A stretch of DNA of 33,341 bases from Entrophospora sp. SA101 (lineage: Eukaryota; Glomeromycota; Glomeromycetes; Entrophosporales; Entrophosporaceae). Under the pieces are notes generated by a model that saw only the letters and a program-made list of their open reading frames with translations, was not told the DNA's origin and ran no database searches. Both the position numbers and the translations under genes were made by a program. The stretch spans positions 1 through 33,341 of the forward strand of contig CAUDNR010000007.1 of NCBI GenBank assembly GCA_958430865.1. Direction: 5' to 3'. Positions 1 to 10,940 of this stretch are shown piece after piece; the stretch's first letter is position 1; every line of letters starts with the position of its first letter.

Positions 1-96
1 AAAGATCGATTTACTTAATAAAAACTTAGCAAAAATAATGTTTCATTGTACCGCCATTACTTTCGCCGGGGACTGTATATACAATTCAATTAATTA

Positions 97-250
97 TACA
101 GTGCTTTCATCACTATCTAGTGCTTTCATCATTATTCTGTGTCTTTAACACATTATTGTACTTTCAACATTATTCCATGATTTAGACGTGGATATGTAAT
201 CACGATTCTGTGTCTTTATCACAGAATAGTACTTTAAATACAATATCGTG
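97..250. repeat. Degenerate short tandem repeat, about 18-21 bp unit
   Basis: Variants of a unit like 'gtgctttcatcactat', 'gtgctttcatcattatt', 'gtgtctttaacacattatt' and 'gtactttcaacattatt' follow one another about six to seven times. They drift towards the right end, where 'ctgtgtctttatcacagaata' is still recognisable. No reading frame spans it. It may be a worn subterminal repeat of a transposon, but nothing in view assigns it to one. Confidence 0.6.
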
Positions 251-528
251 TTTTAAGCATCGAATCTTCATTAATTTCTATTAAATAAATAAATTAGGAA
301 CGTAATAAAATAAATATATGCAAAATGTAATTAATATTTGTTTCCTCGAAAAAGGATATATGGTTAACCGACTTATACTAATTATTGTTATGCGATCATC
401 AAAGAAAAAAAATTAACATCAATATCAAAATACCATAGTTGATATTACTATTTATTGTATATATAACATTGTATTAATGTTTATTTCCCGGATAATTTTT
501 ACACGACTAATATAAGAAAATTTCATTC

Positions 529-600
529 AAAATCCGTTGAAACGAAATTACTAATCGCGTTTCACGTGTAACAAAGATTTTTAAAATCCGTTGAAACAAG
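529..600. repeat. Direct repeat of a 15-bp motif flanking a palindromic tract
   Basis: The motif 'aaaatccgttgaaac' occurs at about 529-543 and again at 583-597, separated by the GC-richer 'taatcgcgtttcacgtgtaac'. The lower copy lies about 45 bp from the end of the CENP-B-type transposase fragment, so it could be part of that element's end. Its function is unknown. Confidence 0.5.
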
Positions 601-644
601 GGTTATACTGTACCACAGTTTATTAAAACAAAAGAGATTAATAC

Positions 645-1066
645 CTGTGATGATTTGAAATCGGAAATATCAAGTCTTCGAGCAAATTGTGCTGCCTTTT
701 GGCTCAGAATTGCACCAGTTACTGTATGATTAGCCTCATTGGCAAGATTTCCCCAAATCAACAATGCTTCTTATAACTGTGGCCATTCACTTCCACGACC
801 ACGTTTTTTATTGGCATCTGCTGAATTTTCTGCAACTGCAAGCCATTTTTCTTTGTTATTCAAAATATCACCCACAGTTGATTTACTAATTTCAAATAAT
901 TCAGCAATTGCTTCATGTGACTTGGATGGGATGGGTTATCAAGTTTATATTCACATAATTCTTTTTTTTTAATAGCTGTAAGAGTTTTTAATTTCCTTCC
1001 TTTTTTACTGCCACCTTTACTAGTAGGTCCAGATGTTCCTTCAGCATTATTTCTTTGTGTATTCAT
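645..1066 (-). pseudogene. CENP-B/Tigger-type transposase N-terminus, frameshifted and truncated
   Basis: The frame starts at the ATG at 1066 with a Lys/Gly-rich lead, then KTLTAIKKKELCEYKLDNPS. This is the opening of the CENP-B-type helix-turn-helix found in pogo/Tigger DDE transposases. Around 927-934 the frame shifts. The continuation in the next frame reads KSHEAIAELFEISKSTVGDI, the recognition helix part of the same domain, then KEKWLAVAENSADANKKRGR and WPQL. An in-frame TAA (about 772) interrupts 'WPQL-EALLIWGNLANEANH', after which the second DNA-binding domain (HTH_Tnp_Tc5 type) runs to FARRLDISDFKSSQ at about 645. The DDE catalytic domain is absent, because downstream sequence on this strand stops quickly. 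It is a dead 5' fragment with at least one frameshift and one nonsense change. The family assignment rests on motif order and is firm; which Tigger subfamily is not determined. Confidence 0.85.
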
Positions 1067-1154
1067 TTTAATTAATTAAACAATTAATATTATTTTTTTA
1101 TAACAGGTACATGGCAGTAAATTCATCCTTTATATAAGAAATTTGGTAAAGGAT

Positions 1155-1535
1155 CTTTATTCTATGGATTAAGGTGACAAAGGATAGAAATTTATTGTTT
1201 TTTGTTTCAGATTAGATCCACTAATTTTATGGATTTAATTATTATCTTTATTTGAGACAAAGGTTAGAAATTGATTGTATTTCTAATAATTTTCACAAAT
1301 TTAATTGTTATCTTTATTTGAGACAAAGGTTAGAAATTGGTTGTAGACCTAATAATTTAATTGTTATCTTTGTTTGAGACAAAGGTTAGAAATTGTTTAT
1401 ATTTTGGATTAGACCTAATAGTTTTCACAAATTTAATTGTTATCTTTATTCAAGAAATTGGTTGTATTTCAGACTTAATAATTTTCACAAATTTAACAAT
1501 TAATGAGACAAAAGATAAAAATTATTATTGTTTTT
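1155..1535. repeat. Degenerate tandem repeat, about 55-85 bp unit, ~5 copies
   Basis: Units open with 'ttatctttatttgagacaaaggttagaaattg' variants at about 1243, 1308, 1362 and 1436, with a more diverged copy near 1155. Each is followed by 'taataattttcacaaatttaattg'. The unit length varies through internal deletions. It lies upstream of the CENP-B fragment start (the gene runs leftward from 1066). It may be the 5' untranslated or subterminal region of that transposon, which is an inference from position only. Confidence 0.65.
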
Positions 1536-2881
1536 TTCGAAAATGTAGGTTCTTGATATAGATAATTCAGATAATTCGCAATTGTTTCTAATCAAACTGT
1601 AAATAAAGCCACATAATAAAATAGGTTAAAAAATAAACTTTCAATTTTTATTCACATCCCGTGTAACAAAAACTAACCACCAATCAAGATTCGAAAATTT
1701 AGTCATGTGAGTAATGTATCACACGAAACTGACTTATCGCGACTAATTTAATTATACCAGTTTAAGTGATTGACCGACTTAGGTCTTATCATGACTTTAT
1801 ATAGATTGACTGACTTATTGAATTTTTTTAAATAGTGAAAAAAAGGGGTGAAAATTTTTGGCCAAGTTAGGCCAAAACCGACTTATCGCATGACAACATA
1901 GTGGACATTCGTTTTATCACTTGTGACAAAATTGATCATTGATCTTTTTTATATTGTGAAACTTGCCATTTCAATTGAATTTAGAATAGAAAAAAGTTGT
2001 GTGACTGTGCACAAAACCCATTTTATGGAAAATCTATTTTTTTTATATTAATATATTGCTTTGACTTTTCTTTATATTTTGGTAAAACTTGATCAATTTG
2101 ATCAATTTGATTTCAATAAGTTACCTTAGAAGTAAAAGTTTAAGGCTTCTGTGATCTTGTCCGTCAAAATTGTGTCATTATTATTTATTATTATTATTTA
2201 ATTTTTTTTTTTTAAATATGAATGATAACATTTTACTTTATTAATAAGTTATTATTATACTTGCAGGTAAAGACTTATTCTATATTCTCATTATTATTAT
2301 ACTTTAAAGAAATAAGTATTTATTATATATATTTGATTAACTTATAACTTATGTTCAACTTTTTCCAATAGTACAAAGATCATATAATAAGTTGTATCTT
2401 GATTTTTCTATGATGCATTTAAAAAACAAGGACTTTTAAACAACAATAACAGATATACTCAGGGTGTAATTATAAAGTGGTGTATACAATTTAAAAAACA
2501 TATTTAGAATATATCTTTTTATATTTATATTTATATTTATATAAGCATGATGGAAGTTTGATTTCATTGGCTAAATTTTGTGATGATCTCCCTTCCAGAC
2601 ATCACACAAAAATTAAATTTTATTGGCTCAATGATCATTGCTGAAACTAGATTTTTCAGGCGAACTCTGAATTTATGCTAAAATTAGACTTTTCGGGTAA
2701 ACATTACAAATTTAAATCTGGATGAATGCTAAAATAGAAGATAACTTATTCATTGCTATTGTGTTAGTAAAAAAAAAAAAACTATAAAAAAAAGACAAAA
2801 TTTTGTAAATTTTCAAAATAAAAATCCAAACTACAAAATAAAAAGTCAAACATACTTTATTTAATTAAATCATATATAATA
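1536..2881. other. Gene-free stretch with transposon-end-like motifs
   Basis: No coding frame is supported here. The stretch holds a dispersed repeat (1671-1732, second copy at 7518-7576). It also repeats a 'gactta(t/g)cgc'-like motif at 1731-1740 and 1882-1891, with looser 'accgactta' and 'gactgactta' copies between, which resembles subterminal motifs of Tc1/mariner-like elements. A homopolymer-rich tract follows (about 2040-2230, 2760-2800). Around 2641-2740 a 'gctaaaat(t)aga' sequence block is repeated imperfectly. Confidence 0.4.
1671..1732. repeat. Dispersed repeat, copy 1
   Basis: This ~60-bp block (starts 'ctaaccaccaatcaagattc', ends 'acacgaaactga') recurs in the same orientation at 7518-7576 with about six mismatches or indels. 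The two copies flank a region holding the zinc-protein pseudogene, the tandem array and the transposase pseudogene. It is probably a fragment of a repeated element. Confidence 0.7.
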
Positions 2882-3629
2882 ATGCCTAAAAATACTCAAA
2901 ATAAAGGTCCTTGTGTAATCATTGATTGTAAAAGTACTGTTGATGCTGATAAATTTAGAAGAATTACTGATATTGCATTGAAAAAATTACATGAACATCC
3001 AAATTGGGAAGATTTTATTTTTTAAAAAATTGATGATCAACTTTGTTTTACCCATTATATAGAGAATCATTTGCCAATGCCTTTTCAAAAAGTAAAAGAT
3101 ATCGATATACACCAACAGCTTTAAACTATTTAAAGAAAAAAACAAGTTGCTTTTTGATAGAATATTTTTCCTTGATTTATAGAAATTTAAATAACAGTCA
3201 GCCAATCTTCAGCAAAAAAAAATTAATAAAATATAAACTGGGCACCTTAGATAAAATAGTAGATATAAAATTACTTCCCTCTGTATATCATACAGCACAT
3301 CCTCCAGAGAAAGATAAATGTGATCATTGTGATAATAAATTTGATCCAAATCTTCATGAATGTGATGGGGAATTATTAATTAGTGATCATAGTTACCATT
3401 ATGACTGTTTTGAAATGTTAGAAAAATGTTGCAGTCATTGTACAAGATTTTATGAAAATGGTATAATTGATAATGTTGCTTCTTTCCTAAAAACATTAGA
3501 GAAAGATGATTCAAAAATATTAGAAATAATAACGAAAATGACCAAAATTGTGAAGATGATAATGATGATGATCAAGAAGTCATAAATAGATTGCTTACAA
3601 ATGCTAAAAATGAAATAAAAAATTGGTAG
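2882..3629 (+). pseudogene. Degenerate zinc-binding (RING-like) protein
   Basis: The frame opens with ATG at 2882 (MPKNTQNKGPCVIIDC) and runs to a TAA at 3023-3025. Beyond that stop the same frame continues sensibly (KIDDQLCFTHYIE), so the TAA is probably a changed Leu codon. Sense then passes to another frame covering about 3043-3530, whose key part is a Cys/His cluster at about 3316-3450: CDHCDNKF, then HYHYDCF-like 'HSYHYDCFEMLEKC' and CSHC. The spacing suits a compact RING or LIM-like zinc site. A last frame change leads to an Asn/Asp-rich tail (ENDQNCEDDNDDDQEV) ending at the TAG at 3627-3629. I recall related proteins as a repeated family in Rhizophagus-type genomes, but I cannot name a function. 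At least two frame disruptions and one stop argue against a working gene, unless short introns remove them. Confidence 0.5.
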
Positions 3630-3680
3630 ATTGTTTATATAATAACAAATATATTTTTAATAAAATTATTTATATGTTTA

Positions 3681-4080
3681 ATTCTACAATTTAATATTTT
3701 ACATATATACATATATATATATATATAGCTATAAAGAAATATATACCTCCATAATAAAACTCCACAGGTATTGACGTATTAGAGATGCCACATGTTTAAA
3801 CAACAGTCTATGTTTAAGTAAATTCTACAATTTAATATTTTACATATATACATATATATATAGCTATAAATAAATACCTCTATAATAAAACTCCACAGGT
3901 ATTGACGTATTAGAGATGCCACATGTTTAACAACAATCTATGTTTAAGTAAATTCTACAATTTAATATTTTACATATACGTGTATATATATATATAGCTA
4001 TAAAGAAATACCTTTATAATAAAACTACACAGGTATTGACGTATTAGAGATGCCACATGTTTAAGCAACAATCTATGCTT
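3681..4080. repeat. Tandem array, three units of about 129-141 bp
   Basis: Units start at 3681, 3822 and 3952 with 'attctacaatttaatatttt'. Each then carries a (ta)n run of different length, 'tagctataaa(g/t)aaata', 'ataataaaactccacaggta' and 'ttgacgtattagagatgcca', and closes with 'caacaatctatg(t/c)tt'. Identity between units is high outside the (ta)n run, so the array is recent. A stray 'attagagatgccacaagta' piece at about 4203 shows it once extended further or was seeded by the same element. Confidence 0.9.
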
Positions 4081-4378
4081 GATTTTACATCTAATGGTAG
4101 TGTCTCATCTGTGATTGTATTGGGAAAAAGTTGTTTTTTAATAAAGTGAAGTTACTATTTAAAATTCCTTTGCTTCTAGTAAAAATTTGTGAAAATTATT
4201 TCATTAGAGATGCCACAAGTAGAAACTATACATTTTTTTTAATCTCACATATAATTACGAAGTTTATTTGAAAATTATTATGTAAACAATTTTTTTGTCA
4301 ATTGAAAACGTGATTTTACATATACAATCTACTTTAAAATTATATAGTCGCACAACATAATTTCAAGATCGTCACAAA

Positions 4379-6420
4379 GTGATAAACGTGATAAATCGAA
4401 CTTCTATCATGCTCGTTTCTACAGCACCTGATATTTTACCTAAAAAATTACAAGTTGGGCAATCCTTGGATAAAACAATCTACTTGGTTCAGTTAGAAAT
4501 ATTTCAGAAGCATTTTCTAATGTTGACTGAATTGCTTATTATCAATGTAAAGTACTTGATGAAGAAACCTTATAACTAAAACAGCTCACTGGCATGGTGA
4601 TAATTTTGTTTTAGATATTTTGCAATTTCAAACATATCACCCACATTTCATTAGAGAGACAGATTTTTTAAACAATGGGATCATTATTTTGCAATCAGAA
4701 TGGATAGAAAGTCGATTACTTTCTGAGAATAGCTTTCCTGGAATCTTTACAGAAAGTACATATAAATATTTTGAGAATGTATTTTTATTATCAAGGTATG
4801 TTATAATCATTTATGAAATTAATAAAAGATTTACTTGAAGATTATTCGATTTTATTTTATGATAGTTCAATATATTGTCCACTCCTTCAAAGATGAATAC
4901 CAATATTAATTTCAATCATCTTAAAAGAAGATACTTTACATTATAAAGAACACTTTAAATATTTGTTTACATGGATTGATAATGATACAAATAATAATGG
5001 CAATGATAACAATTTATATGCACAAGTAATTGATTTCAGTATTGCAGAAGGGAATGGGTTTGTGAAAGCATATATTGAACATGGTTTACAAAAATTGATT
5101 AACAAAAGTTCATCTCTTTCTGAAAACATGATAAAATCCCATATGGAATATTTGAAGGAGGAAGCAAAATCTTTGTTAAAAGATTGTCAAGAACATTTTC
5201 AGCGATCAGTAATAAAAATTGCACAAACCATGCAATTGTAAATAATGACTCTTCGACTCAATTTCAATCAATGGCATAGGCCTTTTAAAAATTAATGAAA
5301 AAAGTGAATTTGATAAGGTTATTGAATCAATTCAAAAAAGTTGGCCAAATATTGCTAGTTCTTGGCTGAAATGGTGGGTTCACACAGATGTGGGCAAAAT
5401 GCTATTTCCTACACTAAGTTCAATGGATGAAGACTTATCAGGAAAATCACCAGATTCAATAATTGCTCAAGAATCAATGCATCATAGATATTACATGTGC
5501 GGAACTACACATCAATCAATAATAACAGGTATTTGTTTAAAAATTATTTTAATTAAATTATTGTACAGATTATTAATATCAATCATTATTATTTAGGCAT
5601 TGAAAATCTTCTGCTATTTGTAATTTCATTGGAAATAGATTATTCTGATCGAAATAAAGGTCTTTCTTTGGGATATGGAGAAACAGAAAGATGGAAAAAG
5701 GTAGCTGAGTTGTATGGTACAACAAAACCATCTGGGGAAAAGAAATAAAAAAGATGCTGGGGTTGATGATCATAGACCACTGGATACAACAAAAGCTTTA
5801 TTAAAAAATAATGACAATGCTAATGATAAAAAAAGCAAAAAAAATCCACCACAGAAATATCAATCAAAGAAATTCATGCTATATAACAGCACTGTTATAA
5901 ATATTATATAACAACTATTTACATAAAATGGATTGGTGGTCAAACAATGTTGGGATTTTATCAAATAGTGATTTAGGTCTTAAAAAATTATATTCAAGTT
6001 TTACTATTAGAGATAATTTTGACCATTTTTACAGCAAAAAAATCTACACTTAATGGAGCTAGAGAAATGATTCGCCTTCGCATCTTGGAAAAAAAGTGGC
6101 AGAATGAAGTTTAACATTTTGGTTTGAAAACATCATTGCAGAAGAAAAAAGTTCATTGAAACTATTATCACATTTTTGTACTCTTGGCCTAAGAATGTGC
6201 AGTGTGAGTCTGGATATGTTCATATTGCACCACTTCCATTTAAACTATTTATACCAATAAATGAGATTGAAGACTTCAATAGTCCTTTTTTTGTAGTGAA
6301 TCCAAGTTTAGTAGGTCAAATTTCTATTTTTTTTTTAGAGAAAAATAAACTAATTAGCAATGTAATACTAAATGAACTATGCCAACGTTCACATGTAAAT
6401 AAATCTCTACGAATGTGACA
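4379..6420 (+). pseudogene. Fungal transposase-like gene (QESMH family), multiply broken
   Basis: Sense is spread over several frames in the right order. At 4620-4797 comes the segment with ILQSEWIESRLL and FTESTYKYFEN. At 4930-5230 comes 'LHYKEHFKYLFTWID', then VIDFSIAEGNGFVKAYIEHG and LKDCQEHFQRSV. At about 5300-5530 come SWPNIASSWLKWWV and MLFPTLSS, then IIAQESMHHRYYMC. After a possible intron (about 5529-5595) come ISLEIDYSD and LSLGYGETERWK, then DDHRPLDTTKALL in yet another frame (about 5765-5805). This order and these motifs match a large family of fungal ORFs of transposon origin that I recall from basidiomycetes and mycorrhizal fungi (VVDFS..Q..GF..AY; CHEHFR; MLFPS; TNAQESMHR.YY; YG; DGR.PDTTE). 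The conserved D and E in these blocks would suit a DDE-type active site, which is inference. Many stops and frame changes make it non-functional. Cys-bearing text at 6176-6418 may be its C-terminal part. Confidence 0.7.
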
Positions 6421-8059
6421 ATAAAAAAATAAAATATCAAGAGTTCATTATCTCTTGGCCATCTACATTAATTTTTGAAATAACACAAAGGGATGACAAT
6501 TTTTATAACTCATCTGATGATTTAAACTTTCCATTGAAATAATTAAAATTTAGGCAATTGCTATTATATAGAACAAATATTTCAAAATTGTAAGACGGAA
6601 TAAATCGACAAAATATGTCTTTACAACGTAGCAGCACCCGAATTTGAAATTTATAGTAATAAAAACCAATTTTATATGATCATATTTAAAATTTTAAACA
6701 AACGCGTAATAGTGACTTGTTATTGAGTCAATATCAATATATTTTGAAAAATCTCGCTATTACATTAAAATTAAACCTTTTGCGAACCTAAAACACTTTT
6801 TATTTTGACTATAGCTGTTCTACTTCCGAAGCCATAGTTAGTCATTTAAAATTTTCCATTAATTCGTTAATAATATCATATTCTAAATGACAGGCTAAGC
6901 AACTATATAGATGGAGAAGGATAATAATATGTAATGATATGGAGTTATGCGAGCTATAGTAATAGAATCATCGGTATGATGAGTTATAACTATTTATGTA
7001 AAGACAATTAATAAATAAACGGTAGTGTATTATAAAAACGATTGGTCAAATTTCATATAATAAAATGTTTAAAATAGCTAGAATTATTTGTTATAAAAAC
7101 TTTCTAAGGTAGGTTTCTTTAAAGAAGCATTTTGCTTTCTTTTAAGTGTAAATCTCTCGTTTCTGATACTATTTACCTTGTATCAGAACTTTGTTGCAAA
7201 TACTTAAATTTTGAATGCTATATAGAACAATTGTATTTTATATTAGAATACCCATATTTTTGACATCCTCTTCTGGTTCTTCTTATACTGCAACAATTAT
7301 CTCATCATCATTAATTATTTCCAGCCGTTTCTATTCTATAATCAATCAATCATCTGTTAATTAATAAATAAGTACATACCGTTTATAATTTTTTCCTCAT
7401 TCTAGTGAGAATCCATTATAACGAGGAACAATATCATAAAAAAAATAAAAGAAAGTCCATTATAACGTAGTTTTACTATTGTCCACCGAGTGATTTTTTT
7501 ATTTACTAATACTAATACTAACCATCAATCAAAATTCGAAAATTAGTCATGTGAGTGATGTATCACGTGAAACTGATTAATTCGAATTTACATTACAATC
7601 GAATGACCGTTTAATACCCTTGTTGTATAGCAATCCCCACCAAAATTGAGATATAGTTTCTTTATAATAAATATCTACCTCAAAAAGAGCTTTGATACAG
7701 AATAATTCGACCATCAAAGTCAAATTTTGCCTTTATATTCTTTATATTCATATATGTAGAAATTTGTTTGGCGCGCCCACATTTTATTTCCACGTAAATA
7801 ATAATGATTAGAATAACAATAGCTATATAATATATATAAGTAAGCAATAAAGGAATTTAATAATATTATTAAAAGCGTCAACGAATTGTGATTTAAAATC
7901 AACATTAAATAACATTACTATTACTACATAATAATTTTTGAGGCTTTTCTTTTGAATTTAATTCAATAAAGTATTTAGTGAGATACAAAATATATATCAA
8001 TAAACAAAGTAAACTATTGTGTTTTTTTGAATTTTGAAAAATCTAATTAAATATTTACT
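6421..8059. other. Gene-free stretch
   Basis: I see no supported coding frame here. The stretch contains copy 2 of the dispersed repeat (7518-7576) and a pair of 'gtccattataacg' / 'atccattataacg' motifs at about 7411 and 7457 that resemble worn mariner-type ends. A lone GC-rich 'ggcgcgccc' sits at 7770. The rest is AT-rich with short (ta)n tracts. Confidence 0.4.
7518..7576. repeat. Dispersed repeat, copy 2
   Basis: Second, slightly shorter copy of the block at 1671-1732, in the same orientation ('ctaaccatcaatcaaaattc' to 'cacgtgaaactga'). Immediately to its left is a short 'actaat' triplication. Confidence 0.7.
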
Positions 8060-8296
8060 GTGTATGGTGTTTCATTTTCACATCAAATAAGCATCGACCC
8101 CGATTATCATACAACTATTGAATTATTAATCAAGCATATTTTGCAAAAATTGCTTTCCAAGCTTCATAGATCTTGTCTAGGATTGGTTAAAAAATGGATT
8201 TATAAGCGCTTTAATACGAGTTATGTCAATAATTCTTTACCATTCAATAAAAATTTTAATGAAAGAACCAAGTATATTGAAGACAGTAATGGGTAA
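8060..8296 (+). CDS. Hypothetical short ORF, 78 codons
   Basis: An ATG at 8060 opens a 78-residue frame ending at the TAA at 8294-8296. The composition is less repetitive than in surrounding noise, with a basic middle (HRSCLGLVKKWIYKRFN) and no signal peptide or membrane segment. I recognise no family. It could be a chance ORF, a fragment of a decayed gene, or a small secreted-type protein that has lost its leader. No splice partner was found nearby. Confidence that it is a gene is low. Confidence 0.15.
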   Translation: MYGVSFSHQISIDPDYHTTIELLIKHILQKLLSKLHRSCLGLVKKWIYKRFNTSYVNNSLPFNKNFNERTKYIEDSNG

Positions 8297-10013
8297 TACG
8301 GTTCTTTTTTATAATATGTAATATTTACAATAGATTGTATTTTTATCTTACAAAATCATTATTATTAATTAATATTCTTTATATGTATATTTAGAAATGA
8401 AATGATTAAACTAAAAGGTATTTATTTATTTGTTGGTGATTGTTTTATATTTCTGCCTTTATTCATTTATCATCAATAACATTGGCGGGATCTGATGATG
8501 GTGTTATTAATATATGATATATGTAAGTCAAAAAAGAAAAGAGAATTGTTTTTTTTAGAAATGTTTTTTTATTAAAGTTTCATTAATACTCGCTCGAGTA
8601 ATACATGTTTGTCCATTGTGATGAACACCAATCAAACTTTGGAAATTTAACTCGCGTTATTTTTGTCATATTAATTAATATATTTCCAATGGAGTGGCAT
8701 CGATAATTCGTTGCCTGCTTGCTGCTGCCAATGTTATTGTTTTAATGTTATTATAATAATAACGTTTTCTCATAACAACTACTGATTGACAGATTATCTA
8801 TGTTCTTTATATATATTAATATGAGCCTTAAACATTGCAGGATTGTGTTACAATCATGATACAAAATTGGAATTGATATACCAAAAGTATTTTTTGAAAT
8901 ATATAAAATATTTCCTTTTTCTTTTTTAAAACATTTCTTTTTAAAACATTTCCTTTTTTTAAATAATACCTTTTGATGTTTTTTATAATAGTAAATATTT
9001 GCATATTATAGAAAAAAAAAACCATTATTGACATACTTGGTTCTTTCATTTAAAAATTTTTTGTTGAATGGTAAAAAATTATTGACATAACTAGCATTAA
9101 AACATTATAAATCCGTTTTTTTGTTAATCTCTCTGAAACTTGTTAACCATAGAGTATTTTTAGTCATTATCAAGTCTTTTAAAGCGATATTGAAAAATAG
9201 TCTCAGCTTTGAAGCGAAAAAAGTAATACCATTTTTGAATAGCCGTGGATTCATGTAAAGAAGACCTTTCGATATGAAAAGATATTTATTAAAAAGCTTT
9301 TAACAGGGCAATTTCGTTTACTTTAATAAAGGAGCTTGAGTTTATATTCGATAAAATCAATTGGAAGATAAATGTCCACACGACTACTAATACTAAATAT
9401 TAACTGGTATCACGCGGCACAACCGATTTGTATGTTTCACAAACAATCGGCTTGCTGACAAACAAAAATGGCCTGAATAGATGAATAGAGTCCATAACAG
9501 TGGATTATAAAATTTGGGAAACTGGTATGTTTGTAAATAAATTCTATAATTGGCCAGAATGAATTCGTTCTTTAATATGATCAACGAATTAATCAAATTA
9601 AAAAAATAATCCACAATATTGTCATTATTTTACGTCACCAATTGAATGCATCGTCTTAAATTAATTATCTGATGAACACACGATTCTTATAGATATATCA
9701 TCAATTATTATTATTTACATGACATGCAGGAATTTTATTAATTAAAAACAAATCGAGTTAAGTTAATTGATCGTAAATTAGGAAATTATAAATTTTTTCG
9801 CCCGACAGATATCAATATTTATTTTCATTTTAACGCGTTTTTGGTTTTTTCAATTCTATCCAAAAATTCTTTAATCTAATTCGGATTTCAAAAAGATGCT
9901 GAATCGAAAGAAAATTGTTATAAAAGAACGAGAAATTTCTCAGAATCAAAACTTATGTCCTTTTCTTCAATAATTAATTAACAATAATAAATATATATAA
10001 TCTATAACTGAAA
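8297..10013. other. Gene-free AT-rich stretch
   Basis: No coding frame on either strand has recognisable content here. Open frames near 8828-9049 and 9393-9614 on the minus strand are low-complexity and match nothing I know. From about 9990 the sequence is the presumed leader of the downstream ORF at 10014. Confidence 0.4.
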
Positions 10014-10940
10014 ATGAATGAAATTATATCAAACCCTTCTTCATTTTTTATCATAAATAAACATCCTAAAAAATATCTTATTAATTCTTATTCATGCGAT
10101 AAAAATTATTTTCACAATAACGTTGAAATGAATAAGAACTTATATTTATATACACAAAAAAATTTTCTTAATTCAATTCCGCCTTATATCTCATATTCGA
10201 ATAATTATCATTATGATGTGTTTAATCATGGGAAAGCAAATCAGCCTTCCAAAGTATTTCTATGGATTGATTTTATTGATGATGTAGAAAGTTTTGTATT
10301 GGAAGATTCCATGAAAATTTACGAGAAACCGATTGATGTCCCATTTTCAAATGTCCCAGTTGAAAACAAAATTGATATAATCAAAGCTTTTGAATTACAA
10401 ATTATCAGAATGCTGGAAACCGTTTTTAATTCCACAGCCAACATTAATCGTAATAATAATAATCGTGCAAGTAACTTGAAATTTAAAAAAATGGAATCTT
10501 ACACCGGCTGTAATTTAATTGATTGGAAAATAATCGATAATAGTGATGCGGACGAGAGGGGTGGTGGTGGTGATGATGGTGATGATGATGATGATGATAA
10601 TGATAATGATGATGAAAACCAGAAAGTTATTGCGGTACTGGCATTGAGATCAAAACGTGTATTATCAATGAATGATAAAAATAGTATTATGAATTCTTAT
10701 TATGCAAAAACAAATGATTTTTACGAGAATGTTAATGAAGTTTATGATTTTATGATGAAATTAAATGCTTCTTACGGGATATTATCAACTTATGAATATA
10801 CTTGGTTTATCAAAAAAATTACCGATGAAAACAGCGGAAAATCGAATATATTTATATCAAACACGTTGAAATACGATTCAACCAATCCAACTATTCTTCA
10901 TTCGTTTTTTTATTTTTTAAATTTGGCAAAACAAAATTAA
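10014..10940 (+). CDS. Protein with degenerate PD-(D/E)XK-like domain (kinase-less)
   Basis: Single-exon ORF of 308 residues. An acidic Gly/Asp run lies at 182-200. The C-terminal third is the informative part: VIAVLALRSKRVLSM (205-219), then VYDFMMKLNASYGILSTYEY (243-262), TWFIKKI (263-269), IFISNTLKYDSTNPTILHSF (279-298) and FYFLNLA to the end. I recall this block as the N-terminal module of a class of fungal kinases, with consensus 'vlEvKskrvL ... QiYgYM ... yGvLsTYe.TWF.rR ... l.iS ... nPtvL...yl..La', which has a restriction-nuclease-like fold. In that alignment the expected E-x-K is replaced by Ala210-Leu-Arg212, while Asp170 could be the upstream acid. The kinase domain that normally follows is missing, as the ORF stops right after the module. 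The start is the first ATG of the frame. It could be a stand-alone non-catalytic relative or a truncated gene. The frame itself is intact, which favours an expressed protein. Confidence 0.6.
   Translation: MNEIISNPSSFFIINKHPKKYLINSYSCDKNYFHNNVEMNKNLYLYTQKNFLNSIPPYISYSNNYHYDVFNHGKANQPSKVFLWIDFIDDVESFVLEDSMKIYEKPIDVPFSNVPVENKIDIIKAFELQIIRMLETVFNSTANINRNNNNRASNLKFKKMESYTGCNLIDWKIIDNSDADERGGGGDDGDDDDDDNDNDDENQKVIAVLALRSKRVLSMNDKNSIMNSYYAKTNDFYENVNEVYDFMMKLNASYGILSTYEYTWFIKKITDENSGKSNIFISNTLKYDSTNPTILHSFFYFLNLAKQN

Noticed and set aside
739..972. Open plus-strand frame of 77 codons
   Set aside because: It is the antisense of the CENP-B/Tigger-type fragment, whose minus-strand text carries clear family motifs.
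2590..2620. Possible hairpin 'ttttgtgatg ... catcacacaaaa'
   Set aside because: Pairing needs a bulge and lies in simple AT-rich sequence with no neighbouring element ends; too weak to list.
8828..9049. Minus-strand ORF rich in Lys/Phe
   Set aside because: Low-complexity A/T text without a motif; no evidence of coding.
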